From: Nocardioides luteus
Lineage (GTDB): Bacteria > Actinomycetota > Actinomycetes > Propionibacteriales > Nocardioidaceae
Reading direction: 5' to 3'
DNA length: 64,000 bases
NCBI RefSeq assembly: GCF_014648595.1
Contig: NZ_BMRK01000002.1
Span: forward strand, 62,001 to 126,000
Shown piece by piece: positions 1 through 8,845 of the stretch. The notes under the pieces were generated by a model, which was given only the letters and a program-made list of their open reading frames with translations, made no database searches and was not told the origin of the DNA. Each line of letters begins with the position of its first letter. Position 1 is the first letter of the stretch. A program made the translations under genes and the position numbers.

Positions 1-98
1 ATCATCAAGATGACCAGGAGGCTGCGCCACTTCGCCCGCCGGGCCTCGCGCTGCCCGAGACGGAGCGCGAGCCGCCAGCCGGCGAGACGGCCACTCAT
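1..98 (-). CDS. ABC transporter permease, FtsX-like (N-terminal fragment)
   Basis: Only the first 32 codons lie in the window; the gene continues past the left edge. The start ATG (98-96) overlaps the TGA of the preceding ATPase as ATGA, so the two are translationally coupled. The readable N-terminus is MSGRLAGWRLALRLGQREAR followed by a basic stretch and the beginning of a hydrophobic segment (SLLVILM). That is the usual opening of FtsX/MacB-type permeases: a short amphipathic cytoplasmic lead-in before the first membrane helix. The permease call rests on this fragment and on its position after a LolD/MacB-type ATPase, so the exact subfamily cannot be stated. Confidence 0.75.
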   Translation of the reverse strand, partial: MSGRLAGWRLALRLGQREARRAKWRSLLVILM

Positions 99-817
99 GC
101 CTCGACCTCTTCCGCGAGAGCGGCGTCAGGCGTCTCGCCGGCCTCGTCGACGACGAGTCCGTCGCGCACGTAGATCACCCGGTCGGCCCAGCTGGCGTAG
201 CGCGGCTCGTGGGTGACGAGCACCCCGGCCGCGCCGGCGTCGCAGCGCGCGCGGATCAGCCTGAGGATGTCCTCCCCGGTCTCGGTGTCGAGGGCGCCGG
301 TCGGCTCGTCGGCCAGGATCAGGCGGCGGTCGCCGACGATCGCGCGGGCGATCGCGATCCGCTGCCGCTGGCCGCCGGACATCTCGTCGGGGAACCGGTC
401 GGCGAAGCCGTCCAGACCGACCTCGTCCAGGGCGGCCCGCGCGGCCTTCTGCGCGGCGCGACGGCCGGCTCCGTCGAGCTCCAGCGGGAGCGCGACGTTC
501 TCCGCCGCGGTCAGCGCGGGGATCAGGTTGAAGTCCTGGAAGACATAGCCGACCGAGGTGCGCCGCAGCTTGGCGCGCCCGCTGATCCCGGCCTCGTCGA
601 GATCCTGACCGGCGACCTCGACGGACCCCGAGGTCGGCGAGTCGAGGCCGCCGGCGATGGTCAGCAGCGACGACTTGCCGGAGCCGCTCGGCCCCATGAT
701 GGCGACCAGCTCACCGGCGTACGCAGCGAGGCTGACGCCACGCAGGGCGTGCACCTCGGCGGCGCCGGTGCCGTGGACGCGGCTCACGTCGGTGAGCCGG
801 AGGACGGGTTCACTCAT
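95..817 (-). CDS. ABC transporter ATP-binding protein, LolD/MacB type
   Basis: A 240-residue nucleotide-binding subunit that would power a membrane permease of the FtsX class, encoded immediately downstream. Walker A is GPSGSGKSS (about residues 42-50), the ABC signature is SGGQRQR, and Walker B runs into ADEPTGALD, the form typical of the MacB/LolD/FtsE group. The start ATG has a good ribosome site (AAGGAG, seven bases upstream) that lies inside a tiny upstream ORF. The gene belongs to a tight minus-strand unit: padR, small ORF, ATPase, permease. PadR-linked MacB-like pairs often export peptides or antibiotics; the substrate here is unknown. Confidence 0.95.
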   Translation of the reverse strand: MSEPVLRLTDVSRVHGTGAAEVHALRGVSLAAYAGELVAIMGPSGSGKSSLLTIAGGLDSPTSGSVEVAGQDLDEAGISGRAKLRRTSVGYVFQDFNLIPALTAAENVALPLELDGAGRRAAQKAARAALDEVGLDGFADRFPDEMSGGQRQRIAIARAIVGDRRLILADEPTGALDTETGEDILRLIRARCDAGAAGVLVTHEPRYASWADRVIYVRDGLVVDEAGETPDAALAEEVEA

Positions 818-959
818 CAGAGGACTCCTTGGTCGTGGTGGTGCCCGGCTTGGCGGGCGTGGCGTGGGTGCGGCGGCTGAGCCGCTCGCGGGCGTCGGCG
901 AGCCACCGGTTCTGGTCGTGGCTCAGACGCCTCAGGTCGTGGGCGAGGGCGGCGTTCAT
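810..959 (-). CDS. 49-residue ORF coupled between padR and the ABC ATPase gene
   Basis: An open frame of 49 codons starting at ATG 959-957, whose first bases overlap the padR stop (ATGA), and ending in TGA at 812-810, eight bases inside the ATPase gene. The product starts MNAALAHDLRRLSHDQNRWL and continues with a charged helix (ADARERLSRR) and a T/K/S-rich tail. Both junctions are in the overlap style used by genuine operons in this window, and the ATPase ribosome site is contained within it. No family is recognised. It could be a small protein or a leader that couples translation of the ATPase to padR. Confidence 0.6.
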   Translation of the reverse strand: MNAALAHDLRRLSHDQNRWLADARERLSRRTHATPAKPGTTTTKESSDE

Positions 960-1513
960 CGCGACTCCCCCTCGGGCTGCACGGGCTCCGGCGCGGTGCT
1001 CGACGCGGCCGCGCGGCGGAGCCGCGACTCACAGTGGTCGAGCCAACGGATCTCCGCCTCGGCCGCGAAGACGAGCCGATCGAGAACCAGCCCTCCGGGC
1101 AGATCGTCGCCGGCGCCGGAGCGCGCCTGACGGCGATATCCCTGGAGAGCCTGCATCGTCGCGTTGCGCTGCTGCTGGACGACCTTGCCGACGTCCACGC
1201 TCGGCACCGCGACCGCCACCGCGAGCTTGATGGCGAGCTCGTCGCGCTGCGGCTGCGTACGCTCCACGGGGGTGTCGAACCACCCCTTGACCTCGGCCTG
1301 CCCGGCCTCGGTCAGCTGATAGAGGGACCGTCCCTCCGCGTCGGTCCCTCCGGCCTCGACGAGTCCGTCGCGCTCGAGTCGCGACAGGGTCGTGTAGACC
1401 TGCCCGACGTTCAGCGGCCAGCTCGCTCCGGTGCGCTGCTCGAACTCGGCGCGCAGCTCGTAGCCGTAGCGCGGCTTCTCCAGCAGCGCCAGCAGTGCGT
1501 GTTTCACGGACAC
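956..1513 (-). CDS. PadR family transcriptional regulator
   Basis: A 185-residue PadR-type regulator. The N-terminal winged helix runs MSVKHALLALLEKPRYGYEL through VGQVYTTLSRLERDGLVEA (residues 1-55) with the usual GYEL motif, followed by the YQLTEAG wing. The C-terminal half is the helical dimerisation domain (Vir-type). The start is GTG at 1513-1511, preceded by the strong ribosome site GGGAGGTGA. It heads the operon with the ABC exporter genes, and two overlapping palindromes just upstream (1532-1564) are the likely autoregulatory operator. PadR proteins usually repress such exporters until an effector binds; the effector is not deducible. Confidence 0.93.
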   Translation of the reverse strand: MSVKHALLALLEKPRYGYELRAEFEQRTGASWPLNVGQVYTTLSRLERDGLVEAGGTDAEGRSLYQLTEAGQAEVKGWFDTPVERTQPQRDELAIKLAVAVAVPSVDVGKVVQQQRNATMQALQGYRRQARSGAGDDLPGGLVLDRLVFAAEAEIRWLDHCESRLRRAAASSTAPEPVQPEGESR

Positions 1514-1531
1514 TCGATCACCTCCCTTGAT

Positions 1532-1564
1532 TACTTACTGAGTATGTATATACCGAGTATGTAC
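1532..1564. promoter_or_regulatory. Probable PadR operator: two overlapping palindromes
   Basis: 1532-1548 reads TACTTACTGAGTATGTA, symmetrical at 14 of the 16 non-central positions. 1546-1564 is a second imperfect palindrome with GTA(T/C)ATAC half-sites. Both share the ATAC/GTAT core and sit 19-51 bp upstream of the padR start in an AT-rich patch unlike its surroundings. It could also affect the divergent protease gene at 1676. Operator identity is inferred from symmetry and position. Confidence 0.6.
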
Positions 1565-1675
1565 ACCCTCGCAAGCCGCCACTCACACCGAACTTGCGAC
1601 TCATCCCGCTCTGACGTGGGAGAATCCATCCGCCGGGCCGGGTCGGCACCCATCAGCCTGAACAAGGGACAAGCA

Positions 1676-4480
1676 GTGACACGTCACGCTCGTGTCGTCG
1701 CGATCGCCGCGGCGTCACTGATCCTCGGCGCGCTGAGCGTCGTCCCGGCGACCTCTCACGCCGCCGAGCCCGACCCCGTCGCCACCTACGAGGACCGCGT
1801 CGGCGTGCCGCTGACCATCCACCGCACCCCCGACGGTGATGCCGACTTCATCGCCGCCGAGGACGACGCCGCCCAACCGTTGGGTGCCTCCGTCGCGACG
1901 GACAGGGCCGCTCACACCCATCTCGACCGGGCCGGCGAAGCCCTCGGCACCGACGACCTCGACCTCCGCGAGCAGGAGACGTCCTCGGCGGTGGGTGGCG
2001 GGTCGGTGACCCGCTTCGAGCAGTACGTCGACGGCCTGCCGGTCCTCGGCGGCGAGGTCGTGGTCGGGCTCGACGAGGAGCGCGGACTGACCTCCGCGGC
2101 CACCAGCCTCTCCGACGCCACCTCGGCGGAGGACGCGAGCATCAGCCGGACCCGGGCCGCAGCCGCGGCGAAGGCGGTCGTCGTCAAGGCCCATCAGGAC
2201 GCCTCGGTCGACGCCGCCGATCTCGACGTCGAGGACCAGGGCGTCTGGCTCTACGACGACCAGCTCGTCCGCGGCCCGCAGGTCGGCACCGCCAGCGTCC
2301 GGCGGCTCTCGGTCACCGACGGCGCCGCGATCCGCGAGACCGTCCTGGTCGACGCGACCACCGGCCGCGTACTCCTCCGGGTCGACGAGATCGCCCACGC
2401 CGACCGCCGGATCTGCGACTGGAACAACACCAAGGCATCGGGAACCCAGGAGTGTGGCGCCACGAGCGGCAAGGTCGTCCGCCGCGAGGGTGATCCGCCC
2501 AGCGGCCTCGATGAGGCCGACGCCGCGTACGACATCATCGGCGCAACCTCGGAGATGTACGACGAGCTCGGCGTCGACCTCACCGAGCTGCTCGGCTGGA
2601 CCTCGGGCGGCGAGAAGGCGATCACGGCCAACATGCGCTACTGCGACCCGGACGTCACCTGCAGCGCGGCCTCCCCCTACGCCAACGCCTACTGGAACGG
2701 CCAGGAGTTCTTCGCCGGCGGCCGGATGGGCAGCGACGACGTGATCGCCCACGAGCTCACCCACGGGGTCGTGGAGCGCAGCTCCGACCTCTTCTACTGG
2801 TTCGAGTCCGGCGCGATCAACGAGTCGATGGCCGACGTCATGGGCGAGATCCTCGACCACCGCTACGCGACCGCCGGCGACCGGCCGAACGACTGGCGCA
2901 TCGGCGAGGACACCCGCCTCGGCGCGCTGCGAGACCTGGCCGACCCCACCCGCCACGGCCAGCCCGACCGGATGACGAGCCCGCTGTGGGAGGCCGATGA
3001 GAACAGCCTCTACGCCGACAACGGCGGCGTCCACACCAACAGCGGGGTCGGCAACAAGGCTGCGTACCTGATCTCCCAGGGCGGCTCCTTCAACGGTCGC
3101 ACCCTCACCGGCATCGACGGTGACGACCCGACGCTGCAGAAGACCGCGACGCTCTACCTCCACGCGATCCAGCACCTCGTCTCCGGCAGCCAGTACGCCG
3201 ACCTCAGCCGCACGCTCGCCAGCAGCTGCACCACGCTCGCGATTACCGGCACCGCCGGGTTCACGACCGCGGACTGCGCTCAGGTCCGGCTCGCCACCGA
3301 GGCGGCCGAGATGGCCACGTCGCCCACCAAGGCCGGCGCCTCCCGCCCCGCCGACGCGCCGAGCACCTGCCCGGCGGGAAGCGTGGACAAGGCAGCGATG
3401 ACCACGCCGGCGCTCAGCGGCGGGAGCCTGTGGACCAAGGCACCGTCGGCCAACATCCCGGCCAACGACCGCGATGGCAACGGCTCCGACTTCGGCTGGA
3501 ACCCCGATCCCAGCCTCGGCGAGCCGTCCTCCAGCGGCCTGACGACCCGCGCGTTCACGGTCCCGCCCGGGAAGAGGACCTACGTCCGCTTCTCCCACTG
3601 GTATCTGTTCGAGTGGGAACCGGCGGGTGCCGGCGTCCCGGCGCGGTACTACGACGGTGGCGAGGTGCGGCTGGTCATCGACGGGAAGGCGACCGCGATC
3701 CCGGCCTCGGCCTGGGTCAACGGCCCCAAGCAGAAGCTCCGGCTCGACGATCCGGCAAAACCGCTGACCGGCTTCGGTGGTGACTCCAACGGCTGGACCG
3801 CGTCCCGGGTGGACCTCTCCGCCTTCGCCGGGAAGACCGTCCAGTTCCAGTGGGTGGTGCGCGGCGACGCGTACGGGTCGTTCTACGGCTGGTTCGTCGA
3901 CGAGCTGGAGCTCTACAGCTGCACCCCGAGAACCATCGCCGGCACGGCGGCACCGAAGATCACCGGCACCAAGCGCGTGGGCCACACCCTGACCGCGTCG
4001 AAGGGCTCGTGGAGCCCGGCCGCAACCTCGGTGCGCTACCAGTGGCTGCGCAACGGCACGGCGATCACGGGCGCCACCGGCTCGACCTACAAGCTGACCG
4101 GTGCCGACCACGCCCGGAGGATCCAGGTGCGGGTCACCGCCACCGTCTCCTCCTGGCCGGCCGCCACCCCCGGAGTCAGGACGAGCGCCGCGACCGGTGC
4201 GGTCAGCGCCGGCACCCTGACCTCGGCGGCACCGAAGATCACCGGCACCCGCAAGGTCGGCCGGCTGCTCACCGCGACCAGGGGCACCTGGAAACCGTCC
4301 GGCATCGCCTTCTCCTACCAGTGGCTGCGCAACGGCAAGGTCATCAAGGGGGCCACCGGCAAGACGTACCGACTCGTGAAGGCGGACCGTGGCGACCGGA
4401 TCCGGGTGCGGGTGACCGGCCGCAAGGCCGGCTACCAGACCAAGGTGCGCACCTCGGTCGCGACCGGCGCGATCCGCTGA
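1676..4480 (+). CDS. Secreted M4-family (thermolysin-like) neutral metalloprotease with C-terminal Ig-like repeats
   Basis: A 934-residue secreted zinc endopeptidase. The chosen GTG start (1676) follows AAGGGA and gives a classic signal peptide (MTRHARVVAIAAASLILGAL, cleavage near ATSHA-AE); the longer open frame upstream has no such start. A propeptide (FTP/PepSY region, roughly residues 40-230) precedes the catalytic domain. The zinc site is HELTH at about 359-363, and the third ligand Glu is in GAINESMADV at about 383. Residues from about 570 to 750 form a beta-rich domain. Two roughly 90-residue repeats follow, each starting (T/S)AAPKITGT with a YQWLRNG core, probably Ig-like cell-wall or substrate-binding modules. 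It is monocistronic and divergent from padR. Confidence 0.95.
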   Translation: MTRHARVVAIAAASLILGALSVVPATSHAAEPDPVATYEDRVGVPLTIHRTPDGDADFIAAEDDAAQPLGASVATDRAAHTHLDRAGEALGTDDLDLREQETSSAVGGGSVTRFEQYVDGLPVLGGEVVVGLDEERGLTSAATSLSDATSAEDASISRTRAAAAAKAVVVKAHQDASVDAADLDVEDQGVWLYDDQLVRGPQVGTASVRRLSVTDGAAIRETVLVDATTGRVLLRVDEIAHADRRICDWNNTKASGTQECGATSGKVVRREGDPPSGLDEADAAYDIIGATSEMYDELGVDLTELLGWTSGGEKAITANMRYCDPDVTCSAASPYANAYWNGQEFFAGGRMGSDDVIAHELTHGVVERSSDLFYWFESGAINESMADVMGEILDHRYATAGDRPNDWRIGEDTRLGALRDLADPTRHGQPDRMTSPLWEADENSLYADNGGVHTNSGVGNKAAYLISQGGSFNGRTLTGIDGDDPTLQKTATLYLHAIQHLVSGSQYADLSRTLASSCTTLAITGTAGFTTADCAQVRLATEAAEMATSPTKAGASRPADAPSTCPAGSVDKAAMTTPALSGGSLWTKAPSANIPANDRDGNGSDFGWNPDPSLGEPSSSGLTTRAFTVPPGKRTYVRFSHWYLFEWEPAGAGVPARYYDGGEVRLVIDGKATAIPASAWVNGPKQKLRLDDPAKPLTGFGGDSNGWTASRVDLSAFAGKTVQFQWVVRGDAYGSFYGWFVDELELYSCTPRTIAGTAAPKITGTKRVGHTLTASKGSWSPAATSVRYQWLRNGTAITGATGSTYKLTGADHARRIQVRVTATVSSWPAATPGVRTSAATGAVSAGTLTSAAPKITGTRKVGRLLTATRGTWKPSGIAFSYQWLRNGKVIKGATGKTYRLVKADRGDRIRVRVTGRKAGYQTKVRTSVATGAIR

Positions 4481-4505
4481 CTCCTGCCGGTCGCCCGGTC
4501 AGGAG
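4481..4505. terminator. Hairpin between convergent genes
   Basis: CTCCTGCCGG (4481-4490) pairs with CCGG-T-CAGGAG (4495-4505) with one bulged base, directly after the protease stop and before the convergent gene end at 4515. There is no U-tract, so it is a weak terminator call. Confidence 0.45.
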
Positions 4506-4514
4506 GCAGTCCGG

Positions 4515-5039
4515 TCAGAAGCTCTCGTGGTCCGGGCGGCCGGGGTGGAGCAGCAGGTCGACCTCGTCGATCACGACGTCGGCCACGACACCCCGGACGA
4601 GGCCGTCGACCCGGACCCCCACGAGGGCCGACCGCAGACCGGCCTGGTCGTCGGTGAGCCACTCCGCCGGGCGGGCGCGGACCGCTTCGGCGATCCGGCG
4701 CTCCAGCGCCGAGTAGAGGACGGCGTGCGGGTCGACGTACGCGTCACCGATCCGCGGCGGGTCGATCTCGACCGCGGCGGTGGCCAGGACGCGTACGTCC
4801 TGCTCGTCGAGGGTCCGGGAACGGACGACGACGGCGACCTCGAGCTGTCCCGTCGGCCACTCCAGGACCTCGTGGAAGCCCGGGACCGCCACGGTCGTCG
4901 AGCCGGACGCGGTGCGCAGGATCCGCCGGTGCCTGGTCACCACCAGGCACTCTTCCCGGCCGGCCCGTCGGATCAGCGAGGCCACCACGAGGGCGGCCGC
5001 GATCGCCGCGATCATCAGAATGGTCATCGTCTCCCCCAT
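4515..5039 (-). CDS. SPFH/band-7-like membrane protein, short form
   Basis: About 174 residues from ATG 5039. A longer GTG start at 5087 and a shorter ATG at 5027 (preceded by GGGGGAG) are possible. One N-terminal membrane helix (ILMIAAIAAALVVASLI) is followed by a domain with the stomatin/flotillin layout: VVTRHRR, VPGFHEVLEWP, then a stretch of alternating beta strands around RTLDEQDVRVLATAAVEIDP, and a helix-strand ending VVADVVIDEVDLL. It lacks the long coiled coil of full flotillins. It would scaffold a membrane patch or an associated protease, but no NfeD partner is adjacent. Family assignment rests on the fold pattern and is moderate. Confidence 0.65.
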   Translation of the reverse strand: MGETMTILMIAAIAAALVVASLIRRAGREECLVVTRHRRILRTASGSTTVAVPGFHEVLEWPTGQLEVAVVVRSRTLDEQDVRVLATAAVEIDPPRIGDAYVDPHAVLYSALERRIAEAVRARPAEWLTDDQAGLRSALVGVRVDGLVRGVVADVVIDEVDLLLHPGRPDHESF

Positions 5040-5115
5040 GCTTCGAGTCTTCTCGATCCGGGTCCGGATCCCCATGGGGTCTGCCACCCATCCTCGCCCG
5101 TGAGCGGCGGGTACG

Positions 5116-6513
5116 TCAGCGCACAGCGCTCTGGGCCCAGGGACTGATCCGCACCTCGGCGCCGTCGAGGACGTCGAGATCGGTCGGCTGGCTGGGACCG
5201 CCCACCGGGATCGTGACCGGCTCGGCGCCCGGCACGGCGATCACCCGGAGATCGGTCGTGACACCGGGATCGTCGGCCGTCGACATCGCCCGCCAGTCGA
5301 TCAGCGCCGTCACCGACTCACCGACCGGGACGACGAGGCGCTCGGGGACCATCGAGGGCTGGTAGGGGTCGACCGTCACATCGGCCTGCGGAACGCCCTC
5401 GGCGTCGAGGAACTCGACCGTCGGCACCGCCTCGACCACGCACGGCCGGTCGCCGAGGTTCACGGCGTGGAGCGAGGCCTGCCGTGATCCCAGCGCTGCG
5501 TCCTGGCTGCCGAAGGTGACCTCGAGGAAGCGCGGGCCGCAGGGCAGGGCAGCGGGGTCGTCGGGCCAGGGCCTGGCGTCGCCGAACGGCGGCATCGTCG
5601 TCCGGGGCGGCATCTTCCCGCCGACCCAGCCCGCCACCTCGCCGCCGCGGGTCCCCTCGACGGTGAACTCCAGCGGCTGCGCTTCTCCTCCGGGGTAGCG
5701 GTCATAGGCGGCGACCCACTGCCTGACCTCCTCGATCGCGTCGTCCCCTTCGGCGGCGTCGACCAGGACGACCAGCGGCGAGTCGGACGCGAGCTGAGCG
5801 GAGGTCACCTGCGGTCGCTGGGACACGTCGAGGGTCAGCCTCGCCGCAGCGGGATCGGGGATCCCGTGCGTGCGATACCAGGCATCACCGGCCTTGACGT
5901 CCACCGGACGCTCCTGGTCGCGGGCTGCGGTGATGACGGCGATCAGCCGGCCCTCCGGGGCCCGCGCGTGCGCCTGGTCCGAGATGCCGACCGGCGGTGA
6001 CGACAGGGGCAGCGTCACCTCGCTCGCCCCCGCATCACGCAGCGCGACGGCGTCGCCGAGCCCATCGCCCACCGCTTCGGCCGTGCCCAGCCCGCTCCCG
6101 CTGGCCCGGATGTCGACCGAGTCCGTCGTGAACAACGCGCTCGTCCGCTCGCCGGCCTCCGGCGCCAGGCGAGCGATCTCCGGGGCCAGCACGTCGACCA
6201 CCTTCCCGGCCCCGGCCGCCTCGGCCATGGTCAGGTCGTCCTCGAGCGTCACCTCGACCTCGACCGCGTGCTCCCAGCGGTCCGCCTCGCCGAAGTCCTC
6301 CCCCGGGATGCGTCGCGACCGCTCGATGGCCACCACGTCGCGTACGCCGGGGACGGAGCGCCACTCGTCGGAGAGCTCGAGCGTCGTCCGGTCGTCCTTC
6401 GGCTCGCGCCGGTCCTTCAGCAGCACGACCCCTGCCGCGACCACCAGCACGGCCACCGCGACCGCGATCCCCACCAGCAGCCTGCGCCTGGACGTGTTGC
6501 CCGACCCTGCCAC
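5116..6513 (-). CDS. Membrane-anchored protein with C-terminal DUF4232-like domain
   Basis: A 465-residue protein. The start is GTG 6513, six bases after GAGGAGG. Residues about 9-33 are basic then strongly hydrophobic (RRRLLVGIAVAVAVLVVAAG), so this is a signal anchor with the rest outside. The middle is a repetitive alpha/beta region without a recognised family. The last 140 residues contain LPCGPRFLEVTFG, NLGDRPCVVEA and VEFLDAEGVP, the spacing typical of DUF4232, an extracytoplasmic beta-sandwich common in actinobacteria with a conserved Cys pair (here ALPCG and RPCVV). Function unknown. It ends 30 bp before the SPFH-like gene, same strand, so the two may be co-transcribed. Confidence 0.75.
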   Translation of the reverse strand: MAGSGNTSRRRLLVGIAVAVAVLVVAAGVVLLKDRREPKDDRTTLELSDEWRSVPGVRDVVAIERSRRIPGEDFGEADRWEHAVEVEVTLEDDLTMAEAAGAGKVVDVLAPEIARLAPEAGERTSALFTTDSVDIRASGSGLGTAEAVGDGLGDAVALRDAGASEVTLPLSSPPVGISDQAHARAPEGRLIAVITAARDQERPVDVKAGDAWYRTHGIPDPAAARLTLDVSQRPQVTSAQLASDSPLVVLVDAAEGDDAIEEVRQWVAAYDRYPGGEAQPLEFTVEGTRGGEVAGWVGGKMPPRTTMPPFGDARPWPDDPAALPCGPRFLEVTFGSQDAALGSRQASLHAVNLGDRPCVVEAVPTVEFLDAEGVPQADVTVDPYQPSMVPERLVVPVGESVTALIDWRAMSTADDPGVTTDLRVIAVPGAEPVTIPVGGPSQPTDLDVLDGAEVRISPWAQSAVR

Positions 6514-6584
6514 GTACGTCCTCCTCGACCGCTGCGGAAGGCAAAGAGTCGCACAGGCCTACGGGCTCGGCCCCCGGAATGGAG

Positions 6585-6620
6585 AACCGGCACGGTTCCT
6601 TCACAGGATCCGTGCCGGTT
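6585..6620 (-). terminator. Terminator hairpin after the fadB-like gene
   Basis: Arms 6585-6599 and 6606-6620 (outer 11 bp perfect, AACCGGCACGG/CCGTGCCGGTT, then one mismatch and three pairs) with a six-base loop. It lies just past the stop of the minus-strand fad gene. There is no U-tract, as is common for actinobacterial terminators. Confidence 0.65.
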
Positions 6621-6652
6621 CACCACATGTGCAGCGGGTCAGGCGTGACTCA

Positions 6653-8827
6653 TCAGGCCGGGAAACCCTCGCCCTTCGCGGCGAGGTCGCGGAGGTACTG
6701 CGTCGGGCGGAACCGCTCGCCGTAGGTGTCGGCGAGCTCGTCGGCACGCGTCAGGAACGCGTCGATGCCGATCGAGCCGTCAGCGGCCTCGTAGCCCGTG
6801 ATGAACTGGGCCGCGCCACCGGTCTGCGGCGGGAAGCCGATGCCGAAGATCGAGCCGATGTTGGCGTGGGCCGCCGAGGTGACGACGCCCTCCTCGAAGC
6901 ACTTGGCCGTCTCGAGAGCCTCCGCGAAGAGCATGCGGTCGCGGATGTCCTCGATCGCCGGCTGCTTCTCGGCCACCGGGAAGAGGTCGGCGAGACCGGC
7001 CCAGATCGAGCCGCGCTTGCCGTCGGTGTAGTCGTAGAAACCGGCGCCGCGGAGCTTGCCCGGACGCCCGGCCTCGAGCATCTTCGTCACCACGGCCTCA
7101 CCCGGGTGCGGCGTGTAGGTGCCGCCCTCGGCCTCGGTCGCCTCGCGGGTGGCGAGGGCGATCTTGCCCATGAGCTCCATGTTGAGCTCGTCGGAGAGCT
7201 GCAGCACCGGGGACGGGTAGCCGGCCTGGGTGGTGGCCCGCTCGACGGAGTAGGGCGCCACACCCTCGGCGACCATCGCCAGACCCTCGTTGACCATGGT
7301 GCCGATGACGCGCGAGGTGTAGAAGCCACGCGAGTCGTTGGCGATCATCGGGGTCTTCCGGATGGCGAGGGTGACGTCGTACGCCTCGGCCAGCGTCTTG
7401 TCGGACGTCTCCGCACCCTTGATGATCTCGACCAGCGGCATCTTGTCGACGGGCGAGAAGAAGTGCAGGCCGATGAAGCGCGAGGCGTCACCGTCGATGC
7501 CCTTGGCCAGCTCGGTGATCGGCAGCGTCGAGGTGTTGGAGCAGAGCAGCGCACCCTCGGCGAGGTGCGGGATGACCTCGTTGAAGACCTTCTGCTTGAG
7601 CTCGACGTTCTCGAAGACCGCCTCGATGACCATGTCGGCGCCGGCCGCGTCGGCGGCGTCGATCGTCGGCTTGATGCGGGCGAGGAGCTCGTCCGACTTC
7701 TCGGTGGTGAGCTTGCCGCGCGAGATGGCCTTCTCGTTGATGGTCGCCGAGTAGGCCTTGCCCTTCTCGGCGGCCTCGATCGTGACGTCCTTGAGGACGA
7801 CCTCGACGCCGGCGCGCGCCAGGACGTAGGCGATGCCCGCGCCCATCATGCCCGCGCCCAGGACGACGGCCTTCTTGGACTGGAACTTCTCGATCCCGGC
7901 CGGACGCTCCTTGCCGGCGTTGATCGAGCCCAGGTCGAAGAAGAACGCCTGGATCATGTTCTTCGACTGCTGGCCGGTGACCAGCGAGACGAAGTAGCGC
8001 GACTCGATCCGGGTGGCGGTGTCGAAGTCGACCATCGCACCCTCGACCGCGGCCGAGAGGATCGCCTTCGGCGCGCGCATGTCCGACTGCTTCAGCTGCT
8101 TGCGCAGGATGGGCGGGAACGCGGGCAGGAAGCCCGCCAGCGCCGGCGAGGTCGGCTCGCCGCCGGGCATCTTGTAGCCGGGCTTGTCCCACGGCTGCGC
8201 GATCTCGTCGGGGTTGGCCTTGATCCACGCCTTCGCGGCGGGCACGAGCTCGTCGGGGGAGGAGACGAGCTCGTCGATCAGACCCTTCTCCAGGGCCGCG
8301 GCCGGCTTGAACTTGGTGCCCTGGCCGAGGACGTCCATCAGCCCGGTCATGACACCCAGGAGGCGTACGACGCGGGTGACGCCGCCACCGCCGGGCAGCA
8401 GGCCGAGGGAGACCTCGGGAAGGCCGATGTCGTAGCGGGCGTCCAGCGCGATGCGGTGCTGGGTCGCCAGCGCGATCTCCAGGCCCCCACCGAGGGCGGC
8501 ACCGTTGATCGCTGCGACGACCGGCTTCGGGAAGGTCTCCAGCTTGCGGAGGGTCGCCTTGATCGACTCGACCTCCTCGAAGACCTGGGCGCCGTTCTCC
8601 GGGCGCACCTGGATCATGTTCTTGAGGTCACCGCCGGCGAAGAAGGTCTTCTTCGCGGAGGCGATCACGACGCCGGTGATGTCGTCCTGCTCGGCGTAGA
8701 GCCGCTCCACGGCCTCCGCCATCGAGCTCTTGTAGAGCTCGTTCATGGTGTTGGCCGACTGGTTCGGGTCGTCCAGGGTCAGCGTGACGATGCCGTCGGC
8801 ATCCTTGTCGTACTTGACTGCGCTCAT
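6653..8827 (-). CDS. fadB: Multifunctional fatty acid oxidation protein: enoyl-CoA hydratase / 3-hydroxyacyl-CoA dehydrogenase
   Basis: A 724-residue FadB/FadJ-type enzyme catalysing hydration of trans-2-enoyl-CoA and NAD-dependent oxidation of the 3-hydroxyacyl-CoA. The crotonase domain (1-190) has NGAALGGGLEIA and LPEVSLGLLPGGGG, with the two catalytic glutamates at about 117 and 138. The dehydrogenase domain begins with VVLGAGMMGAGIA (about 321-333, GxGxxG dinucleotide fold) and has GLHFFSPVDKMPLVEI with the catalytic His at about 455. Two C-terminal 3HCDH helical domains follow. It starts 18 bp after the thiolase stop, forming the usual two-subunit thiolase-hydratase complex operon. Likely controlled by the adjacent MerR protein. 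Confidence 0.97.
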   Translation of the reverse strand: MSAVKYDKDADGIVTLTLDDPNQSANTMNELYKSSMAEAVERLYAEQDDITGVVIASAKKTFFAGGDLKNMIQVRPENGAQVFEEVESIKATLRKLETFPKPVVAAINGAALGGGLEIALATQHRIALDARYDIGLPEVSLGLLPGGGGVTRVVRLLGVMTGLMDVLGQGTKFKPAAALEKGLIDELVSSPDELVPAAKAWIKANPDEIAQPWDKPGYKMPGGEPTSPALAGFLPAFPPILRKQLKQSDMRAPKAILSAAVEGAMVDFDTATRIESRYFVSLVTGQQSKNMIQAFFFDLGSINAGKERPAGIEKFQSKKAVVLGAGMMGAGIAYVLARAGVEVVLKDVTIEAAEKGKAYSATINEKAISRGKLTTEKSDELLARIKPTIDAADAAGADMVIEAVFENVELKQKVFNEVIPHLAEGALLCSNTSTLPITELAKGIDGDASRFIGLHFFSPVDKMPLVEIIKGAETSDKTLAEAYDVTLAIRKTPMIANDSRGFYTSRVIGTMVNEGLAMVAEGVAPYSVERATTQAGYPSPVLQLSDELNMELMGKIALATREATEAEGGTYTPHPGEAVVTKMLEAGRPGKLRGAGFYDYTDGKRGSIWAGLADLFPVAEKQPAIEDIRDRMLFAEALETAKCFEEGVVTSAAHANIGSIFGIGFPPQTGGAAQFITGYEAADGSIGIDAFLTRADELADTYGERFRPTQYLRDLAAKGEGFPA

Positions 8828-8845
8828 TGCTCTTCAGATTCCCTT

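Noticed and set aside
817-1032. 71-residue minus-strand ORF at the padR 3' end
   Set aside because: It is in a different frame from the coupled 49-residue ORF, begins inside padR and is Arg/Pro-rich shadow sequence.
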